From the NCBI RefSeq assembly GCF_901827185.1, contig NZ_LR594671.1:1116001-1180000 (forward strand): 64,000 bases of DNA. The letters run 5' to 3'. The position numbers and the translations under genes were made by a program. Source of the stretch: Variovorax sp. PBL-E5 (GTDB lineage: Bacteria > Pseudomonadota > Gammaproteobacteria > Burkholderiales > Burkholderiaceae_C). This document shows, in pieces, positions 26,087 to 36,263 of this stretch. The notes beneath the pieces were generated by a model, which worked only from the letters and a program-made list of their open reading frames with translations, ran no database searches and had not been told where the DNA came from. Within the stretch, counting starts at the first letter, position 1. Each line of letters opens with the position of its first letter.

Positions 26087-27364
26087 TCAGTCGCCGAATC
26101 GCTCGCTGCGCAGCTGGTCCTCGATGCTTTCGCGACGGCGGATCACGGTGGCACGCTCGCCGCTCACCAGTACTTCGGCCGCGCGTCCGCGGGTGTTGTA
26201 GTTGCTGGCCATCGCCATGCAGTAGGCGCCGGCGGAGAGCACGGCCAGCAGGTCGCCGGCCTGCACGTCGAGTGCGCGGTCGCGGCCCAGCCAGTCGCCG
26301 CTTTCGCAGATCGGGCCGACGACGTCGTAGGTGATGGTGCGGCCTGGGCCTGCAGTCAGCGGCACGATCTGCTGGAAGGCCTGGTACATCGCCGGCCGCG
26401 GAAGATCGTTCATCGCCGCATCGACGATGCAGAAGTTCTTCTCTTCGCCGGGCTTGGTGTAGAGCACCTCGGTGACGCAGACGCCGGCGTTGCCGACCAG
26501 CGAGCGGCCGGGCTCGACGATGAGCCGCCGCCGGCCGAAACCCCGCGCATCGAGCCGCTGCAGCAATTGCCGCCAGAGCGCATCGGCCGCGGGCGGCGTG
26601 TCGCCGTTGTAGTCGATGCCCAGTCCGCCGCCGAAGTCGAGGTGATGCAGCGCGACGCCTGTTTTCTCGATGGCCTCGACGAGGTCGAGCACGCGTTCCA
26701 GCGCCTCCAGGTAAGGCGAGGCTTCGGTGATCTGCGAGCCGATGTGGCAGTCAATGCCGACCACTTGCAGGCCTTTCAGCGACGCGGCATGCTGGTAGAT
26801 CGCCACGGCGCGGTCGTGCGCCACGCCGAACTTGTTGCCCTTGAGGCCGGTCGAGATGTACGGATGCGTCTTCGGGTCGACGTTGGGGTTGATGCGCACG
26901 CTGATCGCGGCGCGGCGGCCTTCTTCGAGCGCCACCGCATTGAGCACGTCGATCTCGGCCTCGCTCTCGACGTTGAAGCATCCGATGCCGGCCGCGAGCG
27001 CCTGGCGCATTTCGCTGCGCGTCTTGCCGACACCGGAGAAGATCACTTTGGCGGGGTCCGCGCCGGCCGCGAGCACGCGCGCCAGTTCGCCGCCGGAGAC
27101 GATGTCGAAGCCGCAGCCGGCCTCGGCGAACACGCGCAGTACGCCCAGTGAGGAGTTCGCCTTGATGGCGTAGCAGACCAGTGCATCGCGGCCTTCGAAT
27201 CCGCGCTGGTAGGCGGCAAGCGCATCCAGCATCCATTGCTTCGAATAGACGAAGAGCGGCGTGCCGTGCTCGCGCGCCAGTGCTGCCAACGAAAGTCCTT
27301 CGACATGGAGCGCGCCGTCCTTGCGCGCGATATGGGGATGGCCTGGCAGCCGTTCTGCGTTCAC
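26087..27364 (-). CDS. lysA: Diaminopimelate decarboxylase
   Basis: Last step of lysine synthesis, meso-diaminopimelate to lysine, PLP-dependent, 425 residues. The fold type III PLP lysine is Lys68 in CYAIKANSS. HIGSQI and GGGLGI are the phosphate and substrate loops, EPGRSLVG the Arg-containing loop, and CESGDWLG the second-subunit Cys. The start codon is GTG (CAC at 27362-27364 on the plus strand) and overlaps the lptM stop, so lysA is translated after lptM. Confidence 0.97.
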   Translation of the reverse strand: MNAERLPGHPHIARKDGALHVEGLSLAALAREHGTPLFVYSKQWMLDALAAYQRGFEGRDALVCYAIKANSSLGVLRVFAEAGCGFDIVSGGELARVLAAGADPAKVIFSGVGKTRSEMRQALAAGIGCFNVESEAEIDVLNAVALEEGRRAAISVRINPNVDPKTHPYISTGLKGNKFGVAHDRAVAIYQHAASLKGLQVVGIDCHIGSQITEASPYLEALERVLDLVEAIEKTGVALHHLDFGGGLGIDYNGDTPPAADALWRQLLQRLDARGFGRRRLIVEPGRSLVGNAGVCVTEVLYTKPGEEKNFCIVDAAMNDLPRPAMYQAFQQIVPLTAGPGRTITYDVVGPICESGDWLGRDRALDVQAGDLLAVLSAGAYCMAMASNYNTRGRAAEVLVSGERATVIRRRESIEDQLRSERFGD

Positions 27365-27621
27365 TTCGTGCCCTCGCTCGTGGCGGGGGCGCTGGCGGCG
27401 CCGGCCGGGGCCTTCACGGGCGCGGGCGTATCGGCCGACTCCGGCTTCGTCTCGCCGGCATCACCGGATCCGGGCTTCAACAGCTCTGGCAGGGTGGCGC
27501 GGTTCTTGGCCGCAGGCGTGGTGGGCAGATAGAGCGGGCCTCTCTGGCCGCAAGCGGTCAAAGCGACCCCTGTGAGCACGAGGGCTGCCGCGCTCACTAG
27601 AATTTGGCGAACATTCAACAT
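27361..27621 (-). CDS. lptM: LPS translocon maturation chaperone lipoprotein LptM (YifL-like)
   Basis: An 86-residue outer-membrane lipoprotein. The lipobox is LTAC with Cys24, directly followed by GQRGPLYLP, the signature of LptM/YifL proteins, which in E. coli help LptD-LptE disulfide maturation (family knowledge). The remaining 55 residues are Ala/Pro/Thr-rich and probably disordered. The start ATG 27621 lies only 12 nt from the divergent cyaY start. It is coupled to lysA (GTGA overlap). Confidence 0.9.
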   Translation of the reverse strand: MLNVRQILVSAAALVLTGVALTACGQRGPLYLPTTPAAKNRATLPELLKPGSGDAGETKPESADTPAPVKAPAGAASAPATSEGTK

Positions 27622-27633
27622 GGCGAAATTGTA

Positions 27634-27966
27634 ATGACCGACCCCGAGTACATGGATCGCGCGGAAGCAGCACTGGCCGCCATCGAGCGCGGGTGCGATC
27701 GCATCAACGATGCGACCGACGCCGATATCGACAATCAGCGCGTGGGCGGCATGATCACGATCACTTTTCCCAACCGCAGCCAGTTGATCGTCAATCTGCA
27801 GAAGCCGCTGCAGGAGATCTGGCTGGCGGCGCGTTCCGGCGGCTATCACTATCGGCACGACGGCCGTGTGTGGGTGGACACCAAGACCGGCGAAGAGTTG
27901 TTCGGCAACCTGTCGCGCGAAGCGACTGCGCAGGCCGGGCAGCCGCTCGCGTTCAGGGCTGACTAA
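27634..27966 (+). CDS. cyaY: Iron-sulfur assembly protein CyaY (frataxin)
   Basis: A bacterial frataxin of 110 residues that binds iron and IscS and modulates Fe-S cluster synthesis. The acidic N-terminal helix ([12 protein letters not shown]) is followed by the beta-sheet core ([17 protein letters not shown], then [15 protein letters not shown] and [11 protein letters not shown]). ATG 27634 fits the family start; an in-frame TTG at 27604 lies inside lptM. The last 4 nt overlap the convergent mrcA gene. Confidence 0.95.
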   Translation: MTDPEYMDRAEAALAAIERGCDRINDATDADIDNQRVGGMITITFPNRSQLIVNLQKPLQEIWLAARSGGYHYRHDGRVWVDTKTGEELFGNLSREATAQAGQPLAFRAD

Positions 27967-30368
27967 TTGCGGAACAGGTCGAGGATCTTGCTGCGCTCTT
28001 CGGGCGCGGGCGCCGGGCTGATCGGCACGCCGGTGATCGATTCGACCGGCGGTGTCGGCGCCGTGTCGACGCCGAGCGTCGCCACGCCGCGGCCCGGTGC
28101 GTAGTCGTCGTAGTACCACTCGCCGCCGACGTTGACGACGCCGGCGGGCACCGGTATCTCTGCCACCGGAACACCCTTGATCGCGGTCTCCATGTAGGTG
28201 ATCCAGATTGGCAGGCTCAGGCCGCCGCCGGTCTCGCGGTCGCCCAGCTTGCGCGGCGTGTCGTAGCCCATCCATGCGACGGCGGCCATCGTCGGCTGGA
28301 AGCCTGCGAACCACGCGTCGAGGGAATCGTTGGTGGTGCCCGTCTTGCCGTAGATGTCGGTCCGCTTCAGCGTGGCTTGCGCCTTGGCCGCGGTGCCGCC
28401 GCTCGCCACCGATTGCAGCAGGCTGTCCATGATGTAGGCGTTGCGCTGCGGGATCACGCGCAGGGCGTCATTGAGCAGCGGGGGTTGCGGCTCGACCAGG
28501 ACCTTGTCCTTGTGGTCGGTGATGCGCGTCACGAGATAGGGATTGACGCGGTAGCCGCCGTTGGCGAACACCGAATAGGCCGTCGCCATCTGCATCGGCG
28601 TGACGGAGCCGGCGCCGAGCGCCATCGGCAGGTAGGCCGGGTGCTTGTCGCGGTCGAAGCCGAAGTTGGTGATCCAGTCCTGTGCGTAGTGCGTTCCGAT
28701 CGATTGCAGGATGCGGATCGACACCATGTTCTTGGACTTCATCAGCGCGCGGCGCATCGACATCGGCCCGTCGAAGCCGCCGTCGTAGTTCTTCGGCTCC
28801 CAGGGCTGGCCGCCGGTCGTGCCTGCATCGAAGAACAGCGGCGCATCGTTGATGACCGTGCTGGGCGTGAAGCCCTTCTCGAGCGCGGCCGAGTAGATGA
28901 AGGGCTTGAAGCTCGACCCGGGCTGGCGCCAGGCCTGCGTGACGTGGTTGAACTTGTTCTTGCCGAAATCGAAGCCACCCACCATGGCCTTGACGGCGCC
29001 GTCGCGTGGATCGACGGCCACGAATGCGCCTTCGACCTCGGGCAACTGGGTGATCTCCCACGTGTTCTTGGGCGTTTTCGCCACGCGGATCACCGCGCCG
29101 CGACGGATCTTGATGTTGGGCGGTGCCTTGTCCGACAGCCCCGACTGCGCCGGGCGGAGACCCTCGCCGACGATCTGCAGCGTGTCGCCGTTGCTGCGAA
29201 CGGCGGTGATTTCCTTGGCGTTGGCCTTGAGCACCACGGCCGACATCACGTCGCCGTTGTCCGGATGTTCGGCCAGGGCGTCGTCGACCGCTTCGTCGAG
29301 CTCCTTCGGATCATTGGGCAGGTCGACGAATTTCTCGGGGCCGCGATAGATCTGGCGCCGCTCGAAATCCATGATGCCCTTGCGCAAGGCGTTGTAAGCC
29401 GCCGCCTGATCCGTTGCCACGAGCGTGGTGTAGACCTTGAGGCCGCGCGTGTAGGTGCTGTCGCCGTACTGGGCGTACATCAGCTGGCGAACGGTCTCGG
29501 CGACGTACTCGGCGTGCAGGCGCGTCGGGTCCGCTGCGTCGCGAAGGTGGAGTTCTTCCTTCTTGGCTTCGGCTGCCTGCTCGGCCGTGATGAAGCCGGC
29601 TTCCTGCATCCGGTCGATGACGTAGAGCTGTCGTCCTCTCGCGCGCGTCGGGTTGTTGACGGGATTGTTGGCACCGGGCGCCTTCGGCAGGCCCGCGAGC
29701 ATCGCTGCCTGCGCGATCGTGATGTCCTGCAGCGGCTTGCCGAAATACGCTTCGGAGGCCGCTGCGAAACCGTAAGCCCGGTTGCCGAGATAGATCTGGT
29801 TCAGGTAGATCTCGAAGATCTGGTCCTTGGTGAGCAGATGCTCGAGCTTGAAGGTCAGCAAGACCTCGTAGATCTTGCGCGTCAGTGTCTTCTCGGAACT
29901 CAGGTACACGTTGCGCGCGACCTGCATCGTGATGGTCGAGGCCCCCTGGCTCTTCACGCGGTTCAGGTTGGCGAGCCCGGCGCGCAGCATCCCCTTGTAG
30001 TCGACGCCGCCGTGGTCGTAGAAGCGCGCGTCCTCGGCTGCCAGCACCGCATCCTTCATGACCTTCGGGATGGTCGCGATGGGCGTGAGGTTGCGTCGCT
30101 CCTCGCCGAATTCGCCGATCAGGATGCCTTCGGACGAGAAGACGCGCAGCGGCAGCTTGGGGCGGTAGTCGGCGAGTTCGGAGATGTCCGGCAGATTGGG
30201 ATAGGCGACCGCCAGCGCGACGGCGATGACGCAGACCAGCGCTACCGCGCCGGCCGCGGCGAGCCCCAGTCCCCACAATATGACGCGCAGCAACCATGTC
30301 AGCCAGGCGGCGCGCTTTGGAGGGGGAGGTGTCTTGGCTGGCCTGTTGGGGCGAGGGGTTTCTGGCAT
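27963..30368 (-). CDS. mrcA: Penicillin-binding protein 1A (bifunctional peptidoglycan synthase)
   Basis: Polymerises and crosslinks peptidoglycan, 801 residues. One N-terminal membrane anchor lies after a Pro-rich cytoplasmic tail. The GT51 transglycosylase domain (about 60-240) contains the catalytic Glu in [13 protein letters not shown] and the [10 protein letters not shown] motif. An OB-like insert follows. The transpeptidase has SxxK in QPGSSFKPF near residue 490, SxN in the SKNMVSIRI segment and KTG in YGKTGTTND. It is divergent from pilM, the conserved betaproteobacterial and pseudomonad arrangement. Confidence 0.97.
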   Translation of the reverse strand: MPETPRPNRPAKTPPPPKRAAWLTWLLRVILWGLGLAAAGAVALVCVIAVALAVAYPNLPDISELADYRPKLPLRVFSSEGILIGEFGEERRNLTPIATIPKVMKDAVLAAEDARFYDHGGVDYKGMLRAGLANLNRVKSQGASTITMQVARNVYLSSEKTLTRKIYEVLLTFKLEHLLTKDQIFEIYLNQIYLGNRAYGFAAASEAYFGKPLQDITIAQAAMLAGLPKAPGANNPVNNPTRARGRQLYVIDRMQEAGFITAEQAAEAKKEELHLRDAADPTRLHAEYVAETVRQLMYAQYGDSTYTRGLKVYTTLVATDQAAAYNALRKGIMDFERRQIYRGPEKFVDLPNDPKELDEAVDDALAEHPDNGDVMSAVVLKANAKEITAVRSNGDTLQIVGEGLRPAQSGLSDKAPPNIKIRRGAVIRVAKTPKNTWEITQLPEVEGAFVAVDPRDGAVKAMVGGFDFGKNKFNHVTQAWRQPGSSFKPFIYSAALEKGFTPSTVINDAPLFFDAGTTGGQPWEPKNYDGGFDGPMSMRRALMKSKNMVSIRILQSIGTHYAQDWITNFGFDRDKHPAYLPMALGAGSVTPMQMATAYSVFANGGYRVNPYLVTRITDHKDKVLVEPQPPLLNDALRVIPQRNAYIMDSLLQSVASGGTAAKAQATLKRTDIYGKTGTTNDSLDAWFAGFQPTMAAVAWMGYDTPRKLGDRETGGGLSLPIWITYMETAIKGVPVAEIPVPAGVVNVGGEWYYDDYAPGRGVATLGVDTAPTPPVESITGVPISPAPAPEERSKILDLFRN

Positions 30369-30391
30369 TGAGGCCCTGAGAGTCAGCGGAC

Positions 30392-30397
30392 ATTATA
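30392..30397 (-). promoter_or_regulatory. Consensus -10 hexamer of the mrcA promoter
   Basis: Read on the minus strand this is a perfect TATAAT, preceded by a T-run, 24 bp before the mrcA start. The -35 region around 30415-30420 is GC-rich and weak. The rest of the 240-bp mrcA/pilM spacer holds a perfect TTGACA at 30494-30499, but no -10 at proper distance goes with it. Confidence 0.55.
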
Positions 30398-30608
30398 AAA
30401 ACCCCGCCCCCTTCGCGGCCCGCTCGTAGCATCTAGGCCCCAAGTACGCCAATTTGTGACCTAAGTTGCAGATCGCTACCGTCGCGTCGACTTTTGACAA
30501 CGAATGCACATCCCAGGAGGTTTCACCGCTTGGTCGGCTCGATACCTTACTGATAGCATGCAACCACACGCAAATTTTTCCAATCGTTACAAACGGACGG
30601 GATCGAAC

Positions 30609-31688
30609 TTGGCTGCATTGGGATCGTTGTTTCGCCGGCAGCCCGCGCCATTGCTCGGGCTGGATGTCAGCTCATCCAGCGTCAAGCTGGTCGAGTTGGG
30701 CCGCGATGCGAGCGGCAAGCTGGTACTCGAACGCTGCGCGATCGAGCCCCTGGAACGGGGATGGATCACCGACGGCAATGTGGAAAAGTTCGATGAGGTC
30801 GCCGAGGCGGTCCGGCGCGTGGTTCGCAAGAGCGGCACGCGCACCAAGAATGCGGCGCTGGCCCTTCCGCCTTCGGCGGTCATCACCAAGAAGATCGTTC
30901 TTCCCGGCGGCATGAGCGAGCAGGAACTCGAGATCCAGGTCGAGTCCGAAGCCAATCAATACATCCCCTTCTCGCTCGACGAAGTCAGTCTCGATTTCTG
31001 TGTCATCGGACAAAGCGCCAATTCGACTGGCGATGTCGAGGTGCTGATCGCCGCATCGCGCAAGGAAAAGGTCCAGGATCGCCAGGGGCTGGCCGAGGCC
31101 GCGGGTCTGAAGGCGATGATTCTCGATGTCGAGTCCTATGCATCGCGTCTTGCAACGGCTCGGCTCATCGAGCAACTCCCCGGGCAGGGCCGCGATGCGG
31201 TGGTCGCGCTGTTCGAGGTGGGTGCGTTCACGACGAGCATGCAGGTCCTGCGCAATCAGGAAGTGCTCTATGACCGTGACCAGGCCTTCGGAGGTGCTCA
31301 GCTGACGCAACTGATCGTGCGTCAGTACGGCTTCTCGGCGGAAGAGGCAGAGACCAAGAAGCGCAGCGGTGATCTGCCCGACGATTACGGCTCGGGTGTC
31401 CTGAAGCCCTTCGTTGCGAGCATTGCGCAGGAAATCGCAAGGGCCTTGCAATTCTTCTTCACCAGCACGCCGCACAACCGCGTCGACTACGTGTTACTGG
31501 CGGGCGGATCGGCGGCGCTGCCCGGCCTGACGAGCGCCGTCACGCGGCAGACCTCCTTCGCATGCTCGCTCGTGAATCCGTTCGACGGGATGGAAATCGG
31601 CAGCGGGATCCGGGAGAAGAAGGTTCGACGGGAGGCCCCGTCCTATCTGACATCGTGCGGTCTGGCGATGCGGAGGTTTCTGCAGTGA
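30609..31688 (+). CDS. pilM: Type IV pilus assembly protein PilM
   Basis: An actin-like cytoplasmic protein that binds the PilN N-terminus and couples the inner-membrane pilus platform to ATPases. The actin-fold phosphate loops are LLGLDVSSSSVKLVELG and FEVGAFTTSMQVL. LLAGGSAALPGL is the adenosine motif. The start is uncertain. TTG 30609 gives 359 residues, the usual family length; in-frame ATGs at 30558 and 30504 would add 17 and 35 residues of unconserved leader. The stop overlaps pilN (GTGA). Confidence 0.9.
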   Translation: MAALGSLFRRQPAPLLGLDVSSSSVKLVELGRDASGKLVLERCAIEPLERGWITDGNVEKFDEVAEAVRRVVRKSGTRTKNAALALPPSAVITKKIVLPGGMSEQELEIQVESEANQYIPFSLDEVSLDFCVIGQSANSTGDVEVLIAASRKEKVQDRQGLAEAAGLKAMILDVESYASRLATARLIEQLPGQGRDAVVALFEVGAFTTSMQVLRNQEVLYDRDQAFGGAQLTQLIVRQYGFSAEEAETKKRSGDLPDDYGSGVLKPFVASIAQEIARALQFFFTSTPHNRVDYVLLAGGSAALPGLTSAVTRQTSFACSLVNPFDGMEIGSGIREKKVRREAPSYLTSCGLAMRRFLQ

Positions 31689-32302
31689 TTCTGATCAATC
31701 TGCTCCCGCATCGGGAGGCCGCGCGCAAACGTCGGCGCGAGACCTTCTATGCCATGCTGGGGATGTCCGCGCTATTGGGTGTCCTGATCGCGGGCGGGAC
31801 GTATCTCTGGTTCCAGGCGCAGATTTCGAGTCAGCAGGCGAAGAACAGCTTTCTCCAATCCTCGATCACCAAGCTCGAGGGCGAGATCAAGGAGATCTCG
31901 ACGCTGCAGTCCGAAATCGCGGCATTGCGTGCGCGGCAGCAGGCCGTCGAAGACCTGCAGGGCGATCGCAACATGCCCGTGCATCTGCTCAACGAGCTCG
32001 TTCGCCAGTTGCCCGACGGCGTCTATCTGACCACGATGAAGCAGGACAACCAGACGGTCACGCTCCAGGGCATGGCGCAGTCGAACGAGCGCGTGTCCGA
32101 ACTGCTGCGGAATCTGGGGAACAACAGCCCATGGCTTGTCAAGCCGGAGTTGGTCGAGATCACCTCCGGGACGGTCACCCTGAGTCCGCGTGATCAGCGG
32201 CGGGTCGCCAACTTCACGATGCGCATCGGGCTCAAGCGGCCCACGGATGTTCAGAAGGCAGCCGGCCCGGCGGGCGCGGCATCCAGTGCCGTCAAAGGGT
32301 AA
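31685..32302 (+). CDS. pilN: Type IV pilus assembly protein PilN
   Basis: An inner-membrane bitopic protein of 205 residues. The cytoplasmic N-terminal motif ILINLLPHREAARK binds PilM (family knowledge). A transmembrane segment (MLGMSALLGVLIAGGTYLW) and a periplasmic coiled-coil plus ferredoxin-like domain follow, dimerising with PilO. The start is GTG 31685, overlapping the pilM stop. Confidence 0.93.
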   Translation: MILINLLPHREAARKRRRETFYAMLGMSALLGVLIAGGTYLWFQAQISSQQAKNSFLQSSITKLEGEIKEISTLQSEIAALRARQQAVEDLQGDRNMPVHLLNELVRQLPDGVYLTTMKQDNQTVTLQGMAQSNERVSELLRNLGNNSPWLVKPELVEITSGTVTLSPRDQRRVANFTMRIGLKRPTDVQKAAGPAGAASSAVKG

Positions 32303-32311
32303 GTGCTCATC

Positions 32312-32983
32312 ATGGCGACAAGACGCTCTTCCCAAATCGATCTCGCTGCCGCCATGCGGCGCTTCGGCGATCAGTTCCGCGGCCTGAATCCGAATGACCC
32401 GTCCGTATGGCCGCCTGTGCCTCGCTACGCGCTGTGCGTCGCCGTTGCCGTGCTGGTGCTGGCGGGACTGTGGTTCATCTGGCTCACCAACTCGAACGAC
32501 GAACTCGACGCCGCGCGGGCCAAGGAAGTCGCATTGCGGGCGGACTATCAGAAGAAGGTGGCACAGGCCGCCAATCTCGACCTGCTGAAGAAGCAGCGCG
32601 AGCAGGTGCAGCAGTACGTGACGCTGCTCGAGAAGCAGTTGCCCAGCAAGGCAGAAATGGATGCGCTGCTCTCGGACATCAATCAAGCAGGGCTCGGGCG
32701 CAGCCTGCAATTCGAGTTGTTCCGTCCCGGGCAGATTTCCGTCAAGGACTACTACGCCGAGTTGCCGATCGCCGTGCGGGTGACCGGGCGCTATCACGAC
32801 ATGGGCGCTTTTGCCGCGGATGTCGCCAATCTTTCCCGCATCGTGACGCTGAACAATCTGGCCATCACGCCCCAGAAGGACGGCGCCTTGACCATGGACG
32901 CCACCGCGCGGACCTACCGGTATCTGGATGCCGAAGAGCAGGCCATGCAAAAGCGCGCGACAGCCGGAGCGAAGAAGAAATGA
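32312..32983 (+). CDS. pilO: Type IV pilus assembly protein PilO
   Basis: A 223-residue bitopic partner of PilN, with one N-terminal membrane helix (ALCVAVAVLVLAGLWFIW), a coiled coil and a periplasmic ferredoxin-like domain (YYAELPIAVRVTGRYHDMG, AFAADVANLSRIV). ATG 32312 is preferred to GTG 32303 because AAAGGG is too close to the GTG. The stop overlaps pilP (ATGA). Confidence 0.93.
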   Translation: MATRRSSQIDLAAAMRRFGDQFRGLNPNDPSVWPPVPRYALCVAVAVLVLAGLWFIWLTNSNDELDAARAKEVALRADYQKKVAQAANLDLLKKQREQVQQYVTLLEKQLPSKAEMDALLSDINQAGLGRSLQFELFRPGQISVKDYYAELPIAVRVTGRYHDMGAFAADVANLSRIVTLNNLAITPQKDGALTMDATARTYRYLDAEEQAMQKRATAGAKKK

Positions 32984-33519
32984 GAACGCTCCAATTCCTG
33001 TGCGTCGCTGTCGCCGTGGTCGGCCTGAGCGGCTGTGGCGGATCCGAGCAGGAGGATCTTCAACGCTGGATGGCGGATCAGAGGGCGCAAGTGCGCCCGA
33101 CGGTGCCGCCGATCACCGAGCCGAAGAAATTCACGCCTCAGGCCTATACGGAAGCCGGTGCGATCGATCCCTTCAACATGCAGAAGCTCACACAGGCGTT
33201 GCGGCGCGACTCGAGCCAGCCGAGCACCTCGGGTCTCATCGCCCCCGAGCTGTCACGTCGCAAGGAGGCATTGGAAGCCTTCCCGCTGGACTCGATGGCC
33301 ATGGTCGGCAGCATGAATCGCAACGGCCAACCTGTTGCGCTGATCAGCGTCGACAAGCTGCTGTATCAAGTGCGGGTCGGCAACTACCTGGGACTCAACT
33401 ACGGGCGCATCACCCGTATCAGCGAAACCGAACTCGCCTTGCGTGAAATCGTGCAGGACGCCGCCGGTGAATGGATCGAACGCGTGGCGACGCTGCAGTT
33501 GCAAGAGAGGTCGAAATGA
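32980..33519 (+). CDS. pilP: Type IV pilus biogenesis lipoprotein PilP
   Basis: A 179-residue inner-membrane lipoprotein linking PilN/PilO to the PilQ secretin. The lipobox is LSGC near residue 19. The PilP beta-sandwich is seen in MAMVGSMNRNGQPVALISVD and YQVRVGNYLGLNYGRI. It is coupled to pilO upstream and pilQ downstream, both by ATGA. Confidence 0.94.
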   Translation: MRTLQFLCVAVAVVGLSGCGGSEQEDLQRWMADQRAQVRPTVPPITEPKKFTPQAYTEAGAIDPFNMQKLTQALRRDSSQPSTSGLIAPELSRRKEALEAFPLDSMAMVGSMNRNGQPVALISVDKLLYQVRVGNYLGLNYGRITRISETELALREIVQDAAGEWIERVATLQLQERSK

Positions 33520-35657
33520 ATCAACAAAAATCAAAATTCGCACAGGCATTGCGTGCGCTCGGGATGGCTGCGTTCGCACTCACTGCGGCTGCCATCGTGC
33601 ATGCGCAGAATGCCATCGAATCCGTCACGAGCTCCATGCAGTCCGGCTCGGAAGTCGTCCGGATCGACCTGACGCAACCGCTCGCCGCCGTACCGAACGG
33701 CTTCGCCATTCAAACACCGGCACGCATCGCGCTCGATTTTCCGGGGGTGACCAATGCCATCGGCCGCTCGGCGATCGACATCAACCAGGGCAATCTGCGG
33801 TCCGTCAATGTCGTGCAGGCCGGTGAGCGCACCCGCCTGGTGTTGAATCTGAAGCAGGCCACCGCATACAAGACGGAAATCCAAGGCAAGTCGCTCCTGG
33901 TTTCGCTGGAGCCCGTGGCTGGCGCCGCGCTGGCCAGTTCCACGCCGGCGGCATTTGCCGAGAACCGCAACCGGGATACCTTGCCGCTGCGCGATGTCGA
34001 TTTCCGACTCGGCTCGGAGAACACGGGGCGGGTGATCGTCGATCTGGCCAACAACCAGGTCGGTGTCGATGTCCGTCAGCAGGGCAAGAGCCTGATCGTG
34101 GAGTTCACGAAGTCGACCTTGCCCGAGGGCCTGCGCCGTCGCCTCGACGTCTCGGATTTCGGCACGCCCGTCCAATTGGTGACGACGCAGCAGGCCGGCG
34201 ATCGCGTGCGGATGACGATCGATGCCAAGGGCGATTGGGAACACAGCGCCTATCAGAGCGAAAACCAGTTCGTGGTCGAAGTCCGCCCGCGCAAGGTCGA
34301 CCCGACCAAGCTCACGCAGGGTGTCGGCTACACGGGCGAGAAGCTGTCGCTCAACTTCCAGAACATCGAGATCCGGTCGCTGCTCCAGGTGATCGCGGAC
34401 TTCACGAACTTCAATATCGTGACCTCGGATTCGGTGACCGGCTCGCTCACCTTGCGCCTCAAGGACGTGCCTTGGGACCAGGCGCTCGACATCATCATGC
34501 AGGCCAAGAATCTCGGCATGCGCAAGAACGGCAGCGTCCTGTGGATTGCGCCGAAGGACGAGATCAACGCCAAGGAAAAGCTCGAGTTCGAGGCACAGGC
34601 CGCCATCGCCAATCTGGAGCCGCTGCGGACCCAGTCGTTCCAGCTCAACTACACCAAGGCCGTCACGATTGCCCAGGGCCTGACCGGGTCGGGGACATCC
34701 AGCGGTGGTTCGGGTTCGACGACACGCATCCTGAGTCCCCGCGGCAGCGTGATTGCGGAGGCGCGCACCAATCAGATCTTCGTTTCGGACATTCCCGCAC
34801 GTCTGGCCGATGTCGCCGAACTGATCCGCAAGCTCGACATTCCCGTGCGCCAGGTGCTGATCGAAGCGCGCATCGTCGAGGCATCCGACACCTTCGGCAA
34901 ATCGCTTGGCGTCAGGCTGGGTGGCGGGATCTCGGGCGGCAGCGTGGGCTCGACCAACGGCCATCAGGTGTTCGGCAACCTCGGTGTGATGCCGACCGTC
35001 ACGGCGGGAACCGCGACCACGGCGTCGAGCGCGGTCACGAACTTCACCAACTCCAACTTCGTGAACCTGCCCTCCACGGGCGTGTCGGGGAACGGCAATG
35101 CGCCGGGCACCTTCGCGATTTCGCTGTTCAACTCCAGCTTCTCGCGCATGCTGAATCTCGAAATCTCGGCGCTGGAAGCCGACGGCAAGGGCAAGGTGGT
35201 TTCAAGTCCGCGCGTGGTGACGGCGGACCAGACCAAGGCGTTGATCGAGCAGGGCACCGAATTGCCTTACCAGGTCGCCACCTCGAGCGGCGCGACCTCG
35301 ATCGCCTTCCGCAAGGCCAACCTGAAGCTCGAAGTCACGCCGCAGATCACGCCCGAGGGCAACATCATCCTGACGCTCGACGTCAACAAGGACACGGTGG
35401 GCCAGGCCACGACGGCAGGCTTTGCGATCGATACCAAGCATGTGCAGACCGAGGTGCTGGTCGAGAACGGCGGCACGGTGGTCATCGGTGGTATCTTCGA
35501 ACTTACCGAAACCAACAACGAATCGCGGATACCGGTGCTCGGCGAAGTGCCCTACCTTGGCGCACTGTTCCGTACCCGCGATCGCTCTCTCAACAAGACA
35601 GAAATGCTCGTCTTTATCACCCCGAAGATGATTACCGATCGCAACGCCGCGCACTGA
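33516..35657 (+). CDS. pilQ: Type IV pilus secretin PilQ
   Basis: The outer-membrane channel for the pilus, 713 residues. A signal peptide is near 1-30. Two AMIN domains in the N-terminal third may bind peptidoglycan. The secretin N-domain (LSLNFQNIEIRSLLQVIADF) and the STN/N1 region follow. The secretin core has EARIVEASDTFGKSLGVRLGG, a Ser/Thr/Asn-rich loop and VPYLGALFR near the end. It is the last pil gene of the operon; aroK follows after 19 nt. Confidence 0.97.
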   Translation: MNQQKSKFAQALRALGMAAFALTAAAIVHAQNAIESVTSSMQSGSEVVRIDLTQPLAAVPNGFAIQTPARIALDFPGVTNAIGRSAIDINQGNLRSVNVVQAGERTRLVLNLKQATAYKTEIQGKSLLVSLEPVAGAALASSTPAAFAENRNRDTLPLRDVDFRLGSENTGRVIVDLANNQVGVDVRQQGKSLIVEFTKSTLPEGLRRRLDVSDFGTPVQLVTTQQAGDRVRMTIDAKGDWEHSAYQSENQFVVEVRPRKVDPTKLTQGVGYTGEKLSLNFQNIEIRSLLQVIADFTNFNIVTSDSVTGSLTLRLKDVPWDQALDIIMQAKNLGMRKNGSVLWIAPKDEINAKEKLEFEAQAAIANLEPLRTQSFQLNYTKAVTIAQGLTGSGTSSGGSGSTTRILSPRGSVIAEARTNQIFVSDIPARLADVAELIRKLDIPVRQVLIEARIVEASDTFGKSLGVRLGGGISGGSVGSTNGHQVFGNLGVMPTVTAGTATTASSAVTNFTNSNFVNLPSTGVSGNGNAPGTFAISLFNSSFSRMLNLEISALEADGKGKVVSSPRVVTADQTKALIEQGTELPYQVATSSGATSIAFRKANLKLEVTPQITPEGNIILTLDVNKDTVGQATTAGFAIDTKHVQTEVLVENGGTVVIGGIFELTETNNESRIPVLGEVPYLGALFRTRDRSLNKTEMLVFITPKMITDRNAAH

Positions 35658-35676
35658 CGCGCGGTGTCGTAGCTGT

Positions 35677-36228
35677 GTGGCTGTAGCACTCGTCGGCTTG
35701 CCCGGCGCCGGCAAATCCGCGGTAGGCCGCCGTCTCGGGCAGCGTTTGCGGCTTCCATTTGTCGACAGCGATCACCTGATCGAGGACCGGATCGGCTGCT
35801 CGATCCGGGACTACTTCGAGCGTGAGGGCGAAGCGAGCTTCCGTGAGCTCGAAGCATCGGTGATCGCGGACCTGGCCGCCAACGCCGCTTCGCAAGGCGT
35901 CGTCGCGACCGGTGGCGGCGCCGTGTTGCGGGAGTCCAACCGCACGCTGCTGCGCCGGCATTTCCACGTGGTCTATTTGCGATCTTCGCCCGAAGATCTG
36001 TTTCGGCGCCTGCGCCACGACGTCAAGCGGCCGCTGCTCCAGGTCGCCGACCCGCTGGGTCGCCTGCGGGATCTCTACAGCGCGCGTGATCCGCTGTACC
36101 GCGAAACGGCCCATGAGATCGTCGAGACCGGGCGTCCCTCGGTGGCCATGCTGGTGAACATCATCGTGATGCAGCTCGAGCTGGCGGGCATCGCTTCGCC
36201 CGAGTCCGACGTCGACCCGCCACTCTGA
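35677..36228 (+). CDS. aroK: Shikimate kinase
   Basis: Phosphorylates shikimate in the aromatic amino-acid pathway, 183 residues. The P-loop is [17 protein letters not shown] is the shikimate-binding Asp motif, GEASFRELE the second, and [10 protein letters not shown] the Walker B-like glycine triad. The lid is in [10 protein letters not shown]. The start is GTG 35677, which begins directly before the P-loop strand. pilQ-aroK-aroB is the usual order. Confidence 0.96.
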   Translation: MAVALVGLPGAGKSAVGRRLGQRLRLPFVDSDHLIEDRIGCSIRDYFEREGEASFRELEASVIADLAANAASQGVVATGGGAVLRESNRTLLRRHFHVVYLRSSPEDLFRRLRHDVKRPLLQVADPLGRLRDLYSARDPLYRETAHEIVETGRPSVAMLVNIIVMQLELAGIASPESDVDPPL

Positions 36229-36263
36229 GAGAGAGATGGCGGCATGCGCCTAAACTCGGGGCC

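Noticed and set aside
30494..30499. Perfect TTGACA as the pilM -35 element
   Set aside because: No -10-like hexamer at 16-18 bp spacing; the sequence there is the GC-rich AGGAGG stretch.
30515..30520. AGGAGG as the pilM ribosome-binding site
   Set aside because: No start codon of the pilM frame lies 5-10 nt downstream; the next in-frame starts are 38 and 89 nt away.
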